Shown here one piece after another: positions 9,321 to 16,830 of a DNA stretch of 18,694 bases. The stretch comes from Globomyces pollinis-pini (taxonomy: Eukaryota; Chytridiomycota; Chytridiomycetes; Rhizophydiales; Globomycetaceae). Made by a program: the position numbers and the translations under genes. The stretch covers positions 1 through 18,694 of the forward strand of contig MU621416.1 in NCBI GenBank assembly GCA_025399215.1, in the 5' to 3' direction. The notes beneath the pieces are model-generated. The model saw nothing but the letters and a program-made list of their open reading frames with translations. It made no database searches and was not told the origin of the DNA. The first letter of the stretch is position 1. Every line of letters starts with the position of its first letter.

Positions 9321-9898
9321 TTACATTCGGAAATCAGCATTTAAACAAGTAATGGGAGTTTGATCCTGATCAAACGCTTCAACATGAATTTTATAATGAC
9401 CCTAATATAAATTGATGTTGACTTACTGGTGGAACTTGAGGTGGTAAATCAAGTTTAGTGGTAATAACTAAAGGTCCCTTTTCAAATGGACATTCATTAC
9501 CAACTTTGGCAGTTTCTTCACATAGATCTTACTTTAATATTTAAAAAATTTACCATATTCCATATCAATCAATTGAATAAAACCCTAAAAAAAAATAGGT
9601 TTAGAAGTTTCAATACTTACTAACTTGACTTTAACTCTTGCAGTACTTCCATGATCCACACGTTTCTTTAACGATCCAACCAATTCCACGGTTAATGATT
9701 CACCTCTAGCCGGCTATTGATTAATGATTTTATATATACTGGATCAGGGGATAAATTTACAGATTCAGGGATAAAAGTATCATCCTGGCCTGAACACCAA
9801 GTGATTGAATCCGACAAGGAGAGAGAGAGTAAAGGCATTTGAGAAGGTAGATGTAATGCTTTTATGATGAAGCTCAAATAGAGTAGTGAAATCCACAT
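9321..9898 (-). CDS. NPC2: NPC2-like ML-domain lipid-binding protein (PG/PI transfer protein)
   Basis: Hand-spliced, five exons in coding order: 9898-9740, 9713-9621, 9584-9554, 9527-9427, 9401-9321. The introns are 26, 36, 26 and 25 nt. The 154-residue product starts with a hydrophobic signal peptide (MWISLLYLSF...). It then follows the ML-domain pattern: C35, NLSPDPPARGESL, then DLCEETAKV, NECPFEKGP, and a final GHYKIHVEAF...ITC. The Cys pairs 97/107 and 35/147 match two of the disulfides of NPC2. Family role: a soluble luminal protein that binds sterols or phosphatidylglycerol/phosphatidylinositol, and in vacuoles or lysosomes hands sterol to NPC1. The third NPC2 disulfide appears absent, as in fungal PG/PI transfer proteins. 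Splicing joins DPP and restores the DLC motif exactly, which supports the model. An upstream ATG at 9965 is out of frame. The gene is divergent from PEN-2, sharing a 207-bp gap. Confidence 0.85.
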
Positions 9899-10105
9899 TT
9901 GAAATATATTGGTAAAGAATTGAAGATGAAAAACGCAATGACAAAAATCCAAGATCCAATTCCATTCTAAATTTTTTTTATTTTAATTTAATTTAATTAG
10001 TCAATGGATATGAAATTCAAAATGAAAAACTATTAGTTTTAAAATAGGATTTCCAATTCTTTCAATGGAATTTGAAATTTTGTAAAGCCACAAACTTATT
10101 CTTTG

Positions 10106-10438
10106 ATGGTTAATTTACAAAAACTCAATCAACAAGAACTTTATAATCTATCAAAGAAATACTTTTATTTAGGATTACCTGCTTTACCTTTCTTTTGGTT
10201 AATCAATATATTCTGGATTTACCCTTTCATTAGATTAAATAATCATTATTCAAATTCAAAAGATATTCTGTTTCGTAATTCTTATTTATTAATTCTTATA
10301 GTTACAATATTATCGGGTATAGGTGCTCTAATATGGTCAATCATTATCATCACTTGGTTAACTTTATTTCTATTAAATAGGAATACTTGGGGTGTTTGGA
10401 CAGATTCTATAACTGTCATTGTTCCAAAAGGAATTTAA
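10106..10438 (+). CDS. PEN2: Gamma-secretase subunit PEN-2
   Basis: An intronless frame of 110 residues from ATG at 10106. The N-terminal NLSKKYFYLGLPALPFFW followed by INIFWIYPF matches the PEN-2 pattern (KYxxGGFxxLPxxWxxNxxWF) very closely. A second long hydrophobic segment (residues about 60-88) leads to RNTWGVWTDSITVIVPKGI, matching the family's RWGxxxDYLSFxxPxG end; Asp, Pro and Gly are kept while the DYLSF motif is degraded to DSITV. PEN-2 is the smallest subunit of the presenilin/nicastrin/APH-1 complex. It triggers presenilin cleavage and supports intramembrane proteolysis in endosomal or plasma membranes. Length matches the family (about 100 residues). Gamma-secretase is missing from Dikarya but known in some other eukaryotes, including early-diverging fungi, so its presence points to such a lineage. 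The other subunits are not in this window. Confidence 0.85.
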   Translation: MVNLQKLNQQELYNLSKKYFYLGLPALPFFWLINIFWIYPFIRLNNHYSNSKDILFRNSYLLILIVTILSGIGALIWSIIIITWLTLFLLNRNTWGVWTDSITVIVPKGI

Positions 10439-10574
10439 TACCATTCATGGACTTTCTCAAATATAATCACTTTCATATTAGAAATGAATCGAATTACTAG
10501 ACAAAACAATTTTGTTTATTTATTCAACTTTTCTTTGTTCAATCAACCACTATCAACAGAATAACGATTATACA

Positions 10575-11581
10575 TCATTGATTCGAATTCGCTTCAAATA
10601 ATTCACGTTCAAAAATATTTTTGAATTCTAATCGTAAATTTGAAATTCGTTCCTCTTCCGTTCCAATACCAAATGCAAGTGGATCATGGTTGATTCCAAA
10701 TACTTCTTTTAAATGTGGATTTTGATAGGTTGTGATGGCATGCCAGCATACATAGGGGTAATATTCAAAATCTTGTAATGCAAGATGCCATATAGAGATA
10801 TAGAGATCCGGTAATTGGTAATGCCATTGATTTGGACTGTACAAGATTGATAAACATCTAATTAAATCTTGGACAAGTGGACTTGCTAGTTCAGGTGATA
10901 TGTTTAGAGTTTTCTGTACTAGTAAGTCTAATCTAGCGACCGCTTGAGTTGCTTTCTGGAAAGTGTCGGCGTAAAAATTTAAATTGTTATTTGTACTGGT
11001 AGATGATTTTAATCTTTTAGCAGGTGGTTTTGATGTGAAATCAAAGGAATTTTGAATATTATTGTTTTGAGCTTTCATTGGAGTATTTGAATTTGATTGT
11101 GATATTATATCTTGATGTTCTTTAATTAAATGTCTGGCAATTGCAGAAGTGTTTGACACTTTAAAGGATCCCTACAATATTAGAAATTCTTAATACCTCT
11201 AATATGTTAGTAATGAGATTTACTTTGACAATAAATGCATCTTGCTTTTTCTACACCATCGATATTTAATTTGGTAACATGTTGACGAACTAAAGATTCA
11301 ATAAAGGTTTTTTTTTTTAATGAAATGAAATAAGATAATTTCCATATAATATAGTACATACCCCAAGAAGTTTCTCTAGGTCTAGTTGGTACTACAAAAG
11401 ATTGTTGCTGTTTAATTTTAGTAGAAGAGCCTAAAAGATGAGCTGAGCCTTGCTGAGCCTGAATAATTTCATCAATTCCGATTGTTAAAGGATGATTGAC
11501 ATTAACTAAGGAAGACTGAGAGCGAGAGAGTAAATCCAATACTAAATTCTGCTGTTTGATTAATTCTTCATTGGATTTCAT
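10575..11581 (-). CDS. BED-type zinc-finger protein of unknown role
   Basis: Hand-spliced model, exons in coding order 11581-11362, 11289-11224, 11198-11197 (2 nt) and 11171-10575, encoding 294 residues. Introns are 72, 25 and 25 nt. The central finger reads TSWVRQHVTKL, then C91-x2-C94 (ARCIYCQ), KGSFKVSNTSAIARHL and H110-x4-H115, the BED pattern of an aromatic start, CxxC, (N)TSxLxRHL and HxxxxH. A basic PPAKRLKSS segment near residue 140 may be a nuclear signal. The C-terminal half is acidic to neutral and rich in Trp and Tyr (WHYQLPDLYISIWHLALQDF); I do not recognise it. BED fingers bind DNA and occur in transposases and chromatin proteins. No transposase core is visible, so a host DNA-binding protein is the better guess. 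The 2-nt exon is required to join the finger halves in frame. The 72-nt intron is uncertain because it also reads open. The gene is divergent from TOM22. Confidence 0.7.
11197..11198 (-). other. Putative 2-nt coding microexon (AG) in the BED-finger gene
   Basis: The dinucleotide lies between two predicted 25-nt introns, 11199-11223 (GTAAAT...ATTAG, with a perfect TTACTAAC branch-like box) and 11172-11196 (GTATTA...TGTAG, with CTAAT). Phase 1 + 2 nt gives AAG, after which the frame reads GSFKVSNTSAIARHL. Skipping it gives a stop within three codons. Confidence 0.5.
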
Positions 11582-11875
11582 TTTATTGGTAAGAACGCCA
11601 CCATAAAAAACAATTCAAAAAACAACTAATTAAAGTATGAATAATAAAATGATTGTATCAATAAAAGAAAACTGTTCATTAGTAAATGAATGAATAACTC
11701 AAACTATTGATATTATAAGTCAACTACTAATTGTACTATTCAACTACTGATATGACTATAGTATCAAGTTATTTAATAAGTCACAGCTATTCATTTGTTT
11801 TTCAGATCAATAATTGTCTCTTGAAAAAAAAATCAAAAGATAAACCGTACAATTTTTTTTTTCCTACTTTAAATT
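11582..11875. promoter_or_regulatory. Divergent intergenic region between BED-finger gene and TOM22
   Basis: A 294-bp AT-rich gap between two outward-facing start codons, so it probably carries both promoters. Poly(A)/poly(T) tracts lie just before the TOM22 start (about 11825-11868). Short near-repeats of CAACTACTGATAT type occur around 11700-11760. No specific factor site was recognised. Confidence 0.4.
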
Positions 11876-12256
11876 ATGGTTGAAATTGCTGAAGTTGTGG
11901 ATGAAACTAAAGTACTCGAAGATGATGGAGATGAAGAATTCGAAGATGAAGTAGATTCTCAAACTGTTGTCAAGAAATCAATTGTCGATGATTCGGATGA
12001 TGATGATGAATTTTTAGAAGAAGAATCTATTTTGGAAAGATTAACAGCTTTAGTTGATATAGTACCTCCAACTGTAAGAGTAAAATTATCAAATGTGGTA
12101 TCTGATGGTTTCAATGCTGGTTTGACTGTTGCTAAATTTCTTGGAAATGGAGCTTGGATTGTGGCCACTTCTACATTATTGGTGGCATTACCAGTTTTAA
12201 TGGAAACTGAAAGAGAAACTGTGATTATTCAGCAAGAACTTCAAACTAAACAATAA
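11876..12256 (+). CDS. TOM22: TOM22, mitochondrial import receptor subunit
   Basis: An intronless 126-residue frame. Residues 1-50 are highly acidic (DDGDEEFEDEVD, DDSDDDDEFLEEE), as expected for the cytosolic domain that receives precursors. ESILERLTALVDIVPP (about 50-65) is the family signature. One membrane helix spans about 88-109 (FLGNGAWIVATSTLLVALPV), followed by a short intermembrane-space tail (METERETVIIQQELQTKQ). Family role: the central organiser of the TOM complex in the outer mitochondrial membrane, docking Tom20 and passing precursors to Tom40. Length is between the yeast (152) and human (142) proteins and slightly shorter. The WxxL spacing after ERL is relaxed, but the overall fit is good. 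Confidence 0.85.
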   Translation: MVEIAEVVDETKVLEDDGDEEFEDEVDSQTVVKKSIVDDSDDDDEFLEEESILERLTALVDIVPPTVRVKLSNVVSDGFNAGLTVAKFLGNGAWIVATSTLLVALPVLMETERETVIIQQELQTKQ

Positions 12257-12388
12257 ATGTTTTTTTATTATTACTTTCTTGTACATGTCCATGAATTTAC
12301 TTTTGGATACTTTAGTAAACAAGTATACCAGGTTGATTGAATGATAAAAATTGATGAATTAATGTTCTTATGAGACAAACACGGAACC

Positions 12389-12496
12389 CAACACAACAGA
12401 CAATTGACTACCACTACATACAACACAACAGACAATTGACTACCACTACAAACAACACAGCAGACAATTGACTACACTACGTACAACACAACTGAC
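12389..12496. repeat. Minisatellite of about 3.4 units, period 31-32 bp
   Basis: Units start at 12389, 12421 and 12453, each reading CAACACA(A/G)CAGACAATTGAC then TACCACTACA or a shortened TACACTACGT; a partial fourth begins at 12484. It fills the centre of the 303-bp gap between TOM22 and the G-alpha gene, ending about 60 bp before the G-alpha start codon. No other gene or RNA is seen in that gap. Confidence 0.9.
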
Positions 12497-12559
12497 TTGG
12501 TTGAGTAGTAGTAATTCAGTCTTTTTCAGTTTCAGAGACAGCAGGCTTGGAATTCCACA

Positions 12560-13841
12560 ATGAGCGCCATTTCCATCCTCATTCAATCCCCCCCAAACTT
12601 TACCTTTAAATTTTACAACAAAATGAAATTAAATCAAATGGATTTAACTCTAAATGCTATCAAAAAATCATCAAAAATTGACCAAGAAATTTATAGAGCA
12701 AAAATTGAATTCGAATCCTTAAAATCAATACCAAAATTATTGATTCTTGGTACTGGGGATTCTGGTAAAACTACTTTCTTGAAGCAATTAAGTATTCTGG
12801 ATGGACAAGGGTAAAGATCATTAAACTTATGGTAGGTTCACTCCATTAGAAAAAACAAACTTTAGAAATCAAATCATCATTCAAATCATTCAATCCATTC
12901 ATATAATTGCTCAAATATGTCAGGATTTAAATTTATTAAATTCTATGGATATTGATTTCTTACGAAATATGGATACTTTAAATCAATCCAATTTAAATGG
13001 TTTGGAAAGGATATTAAACACAAATTGCTTAAATCCAGCCTTTTTAATTGGATATAGGTATGAAATGGTCACTCATGGGGAATAGTAAGTCATCAATTCA
13101 ATTCATTTTTTATAGTTTGATTCGTAATGCTGGTCATTATGTTCAAGATAATTATGAATTATCAAATGAAGGTTTTTATTTACATATCATTAATGTATTA
13201 GATATACTTAAAGTACGAGTATCTACAAGTTCCATTACTGAAAAGAAATTTAACTTGCATGAAGGAATTATAGTTTATGATGTTGGTGGTCAACGAGGAT
13301 TACGGAAACAATGGATGCCATATTTCGATGTATACCAATTTAATTGATAATGATTTTAGGAAGTTCATGCTATTGTATTTGTAACAGATATCTCCTCATT
13401 TGATCAAACGTTGGAAGAAGATACAACGGTAAATCGTATGAAAGATGCATTACTACTATTCATCAATATCATCAATGCACCACTTTTAAAACATATATCT
13501 ATTGTATTGTTTCTTAATAAGGTGGATTTACTTGAAACCAAATTAGAATTCACAACTTTTCAACATTACTTTCCTGCTTTTCAAGGTATTCATAAATAAT
13601 TTTTAAAAAATAATAGGTGAACAAAATATTGAAACTGTTTCCAAATTCATTAGAAATCAATTTTTATCGAAAAGTAAACGTACAAGATCTGATGGTCATA
13701 TCATTCCTCATATCACTTGTTGTACTGATACCAAATCAATCAAGGTTATTGTTGATACTGTTTTGTAAGCATTTTTTTTATCTTTAATTTTTTAGATCTG
13801 GCGTATTGAAATCAACTTTAAGAAATATTGGTTTTGTTTAA
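12560..13841 (+). CDS. Heterotrimeric G-protein alpha subunit, divergent
   Basis: Hand-spliced, six exons with introns 12811-12835, 13085-13115, 13330-13359, 13586-13616 and 13765-13795 (25-31 nt), encoding 377 residues. P-loop GTGDSGKT at 64-71 corresponds to GAGESGKS. Switch I keeps the catalytic Arg201 and the Mg-binding Thr204 in VRVSTSSI. Switch II is DVGGQR (Gln226 kept). NKVD lies at 291-294 and TCCTDTK replaces TCATDT near 350. The split by a helical domain is present. It transduces receptor signals on membranes by GTP binding and hydrolysis. The protein is unusual: it lacks an N-terminal MGxxxS myristoylation motif, has a roughly 60-residue Lys/Asn-rich N-terminus before the P-loop, and ends LRNIGFV without a Cys four from the end. 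The second-codon context (MSAISIL) also differs from Gpa proteins. This suggests a derived paralogue rather than a canonical Gpa1. It converges on TRM11. Confidence 0.87.
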
Positions 13842-13929
13842 TGTATTTGGATTCATTGTAAAATTGTAATATATTTTTTTCAAAACATGATATTGATGTT
13901 GAACTTGTATTGAATCATCTGACAATTCA

Positions 13930-13941
13930 AATAAATTTATT
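13930..13941. terminator. Palindromic bidirectional AATAAA between converging genes
   Basis: AATAAATTTATT is a perfect 12-bp palindrome that presents AATAAA on both strands. It lies 88 nt after the G-alpha stop and 8 nt after the TRM11 stop, so it could serve as poly(A) signal for both convergent transcripts. Confidence 0.45.
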
Positions 13942-13948
13942 AGGTTGA

Positions 13949-15724
13949 TTATTGTGGAATGGGTACATTAAAATACTTTTCTCTAAAATTTGAATGTCCA
14001 GGTTTGTCAACAGTACTTGATACTGATACAGTATCAATTATTCCAGATATCTTTTCCATGGTAATCAATCTTCGACTCCATTTCCCAAAATTTCTATAAT
14101 GAATTTTTAATTTCTATTACTGTTCACTATTTGCAATTAATTTCATATCTGGATGTGTTGGAATATCTTCTGGTGTATATCTAAATATTTCAAATAACTA
14201 TGACAATTTACTCTTCTATCAAGGTAGGTAACCAAAATACAAGTCTTCCACCTTTGACAAGATGAATGGATGCAAATTGAATTAAATCACTGATGACTAA
14301 TGACATTTCATAAGCTTCCATGGTAGGATATCGACGTTCCCCTAACCATCAATAATACAAATTTTACCATTTCTACATTGAATAAGAAAAATCAAATTAA
14401 AAAATACTTTTTAAACGGTGGTAAATTGGTAGATGCTATTTTCTTTGCTCCAGCTCGGACACCATACGGAGGATCACAAACAATAGCATCAAACCAATCT
14501 CGACATCTCCAAGGATGATGTGCAATATCAGTGACTAAAGTACCAAGTACTAAAGACTTTAAATTATATTGATTAATATTGTTTTCAATTCCATTTCCAT
14601 CCATTCCACGAATTTGTCTACCATCAATATCAGCTCCCATTGTGTATGCACCGAAATGTGAGCATGACACTAGAAAACTTCCTGTTCCAACAACTATTTG
14701 TTATTATTATTTAAAATACAAGGATCTAGGACTAATTTTCCAGGTTTTGCCTATCACATCAACACCAGTTATTCAATACTAAAGCTTGGTTTGCCATGAC
14801 TAAAGACAATTCCGCGTCCTATGTATTTAAAGGACACATTATTGTACCATACTAGTCGTTCCCAAATAATTTCTTTTCTTCAAATCATATGTTGTGACAA
14901 TACTTCGATTTCCTTCACCAACCTGTATAGAATGTTTTAAAGATCATCATTGATTTACCAAAACTCCAAAGTAAATATGTTTAGGTGGATAAGTTGGTTT
15001 TTGTCCACTGGTATCTGGCTCCCCATAATCCTCTAAATAGGTAAATACAACATCCGGATTTCTACAGTCAATCATGATTGATTACTTCAAATCAATAGCA
15101 CCTATTATTAATATACATACATCTTTTTACCGGGGAATTCCAACCATGAACAATTCTCAATTCGTTTAATTTGTTCAGACATTGTCAATGAATAACCAAA
15201 TGCATCCACCAAAAACTTGAAAGAACACGTTTGATAAATAGGACGATGTCTTTGAGTTGCATTTCGAACACTATCAAACATTTCCACTTGTGAATCACCA
15301 TGACCCCATAATTCAACAATATGTCTATAAATCATTAATAACGATAGACATTAAAAAGTTGTCATTCAAATGAATAAAGATTTCAAGGATGAATTACTTG
15401 ATTAAAATGGATCTTTGAATTAATCGTTTTGCATCTTCAATTGAAGGTATTTCCACAATTAAAAAAGGAGAATCATGAGAATAATCTTCCATTTGATATT
15501 TTAAATCAATTTGTTCTAATGCTATCATTGATTAGATTTCATTTTTGGTGATTTACTTGCCAACGAATCTAATTCTGGAATTCGAAATTCCAAATAAACC
15601 TAAAAACAATTTGGTTGGTATTCAATACTATCATTCCATATTTTTTTTGTTATAGTTTTTATGATTCAAAATTGTAGGATTTTTGTTTTCAACTTACTTG
15701 AACAAATTGAATCACAAATTTCAT
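13949..15724 (-). CDS. TRM11: TRM11, catalytic subunit of tRNA guanosine-10 N2-methyltransferase
   Basis: Hand-spliced, 14 exons and 13 introns, encoding 425 residues (yeast Trm11 is 433). Introns (high to low coordinate) are 15600-15697, 15522-15556, 15325-15397, 15102-15130, 15062-15085, 14923-14958, 14819-14847, 14751-14779, 14694-14719, 14373-14407, 14342-14367, 14181-14211 and 14094-14120. The N-terminal THUMP-like half includes QVYLEFRIPELDSL, ILIKHIVELWG and GAIDLKNPD. The Rossmann methyltransferase has DPFVGTGSF (residues 216-224, S-adenosylmethionine loop) and catalytic CDPPYG (290-295). The end has WSRRLITMEK and NFREKYF, both family hallmarks. With Trm112 the enzyme makes m2G10 in tRNA in the cytosol. 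Exons of 16 nt (15086-15101) and 5 nt (14368-14372) are needed to give GAIDLKNP and the in-frame ERRYPTMEAYEMS. The first intron (98 nt) and third (73 nt) are much longer than the rest. Confidence 0.9.
14368..14372 (-). other. Putative 5-nt coding microexon in TRM11
   Basis: AAATG lies between introns of 35 nt (14373-14407) and 26 nt (14342-14367), both GT...TAG. It converts phase 2 into phase 1 and gives FKKNGERRYPTMEAY. Without it the downstream conserved YPTMEAYEMSL frame is lost. Confidence 0.6.
15086..15101 (-). other. Putative 16-nt coding microexon in TRM11
   Basis: The exon lies between introns of 29 nt (15102-15130) and 24 nt (15062-15085). It encodes the middle of GAIDLKNP, which matches the GK(I/V)(D/N)LKNP block of Trm11 proteins. 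Alternative readings through GGTAAAAAG give a poorer match. Confidence 0.75.
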
Positions 15725-15847
15725 TTTGGACAACAAAAAAAAAAAATTATAAAAATTGAATGGAATATCAAAATGAGATTTGAAAATGTACGTGATGAAT
15801 ATCATGATGGTTGTTTTATTTGTGTTTATAATTGGTGATAATGGAAC

Positions 15848-16588
15848 CTAATCGTGTCGTAAAACCAAGGATCGAATTCCTTTAAGCTTTAAGCTCATGA
15901 TCTGTTCAACAACTTCCGTTTGTTGAAATACACGTTGAACTTTATCAAAATCAATATTCAAATTGGAATCAAGTGATTTTACATGATTTGGTTTAGTTGA
16001 ATCAAGTGATTCTACGTGATTTGGATTAGCTGAATCAAGTGATTCTACTTGAGTTGGTTTCGCTTCCATCTTTAACAAAGGTGTTGGATTTTTGATCTTG
16101 ATGGATTCATTTTTTTCCTTGGTTGATTTCATTTTATTGGTTTGCATACGATCTAATCTTCGAGTTAATCTACAATAACTTGAATGAAATGATTTTGGTG
16201 GTATTGGTTTTGAATTCATCAAAACTAAATCTCGTTTATCCAATTCTTGCAAATAATCATTTCCACCTTCGTTTTGATTTAGTTTAGGAGTTTCAATCGT
16301 ATCGTCATGAGATGGTATTGTTAAATATATTGGAGTACGGTTATCATCATGATTTATTTGAGTCTCCATGACGGAAAGTTGAAGATATTGAATTTCATCT
16401 ATTTTTGGATTCTCATCTCCAAGAATCAATAATTGTTTTAATGTTTGATATTTCAAATTTTGTTGTTGTACCTGTTTAGAATAACTTGACAAGTATTGTT
16501 TTAAATTATTGGTGTAATAAAATGATTCAATCGTTTGTTTTTTATTGTTGGGTTGGGATTTTGGTAAGGTGAGGTATTGAATAGTCAT
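15848..16588 (-). CDS. Unknown Lys/Asn-rich protein with an 11-residue repeat
   Basis: An intronless 246-residue frame from ATG at 16588. I do not recognise the family. The protein is polar and basic, low in Gly and mostly without hydrophobic segments, so it is probably soluble and partly disordered. Residues 180-208 hold about three units of ESLDS(A/T)(N/K)PNHV, encoded by a 33-bp tandem repeat. The C-terminal 35 residues look ordered and amphipathic (DKVQRVFQQTEVVEQIMSL). An Arg-rich CRLTRRLDRM patch lies near residue 140. No signal peptide or catalytic motif is visible. It runs the same way as TRM11, with about 120 bp between its stop and the TRM11 start codon. The frame's length in AT-rich DNA supports a real gene; function is open. 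Confidence 0.65.
   Translation of the reverse strand: MTIQYLTLPKSQPNNKKQTIESFYYTNNLKQYLSSYSKQVQQQNLKYQTLKQLLILGDENPKIDEIQYLQLSVMETQINHDDNRTPIYLTIPSHDDTIETPKLNQNEGGNDYLQELDKRDLVLMNSKPIPPKSFHSSYCRLTRRLDRMQTNKMKSTKEKNESIKIKNPTPLLKMEAKPTQVESLDSANPNHVESLDSTKPNHVKSLDSNLNIDFDKVQRVFQQTEVVEQIMSLKLKGIRSLVLRHD
15966..16064 (-). repeat. In-frame 33-bp tandem repeat, three units
   Basis: Units start at 15966, 15999 and 16032 (plus-strand GAATCAAGTGATT). The period of 33 preserves the frame and encodes the repeated 11-residue ESLDSxxPNHV unit of the overlapping unknown gene. Confidence 0.9.
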
Positions 16589-16830
16589 GATATTGCATAA
16601 GCTTTAACGCGATTTTTTGAATGAATAACAACCATTTTAGTATCTAATCATACTATTAAACTAATTTAGAAATAAATATTACTCTAGAGTACCAAAATAA
16701 CGTTGATTCTTTTTCAAGTATGATGACGGTACACAACTTTATTTGGATGTGAGATCAAGTAAATCGTTTCAAATATAATCTTATTAACTAGGTCAATTTT
16801 TATATTTCAATTGGAAACTATATTCGTTTA

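Noticed and set aside
11159..11223. Single 65-nt intron ending at TTTAAAG in the BED-finger gene
   Set aside because: It keeps frame but uses a poor AAAG acceptor and ignores two well-formed 25-nt introns; kept as the main alternative to the 2-nt exon.
15104..15335. TRM11 exon 4 continuing through GGTAAAAAGATGTATG
   Set aside because: It would read GKKMYVY and stop; splicing at the internal GTAAAA gives the conserved GAIDLKNP block.
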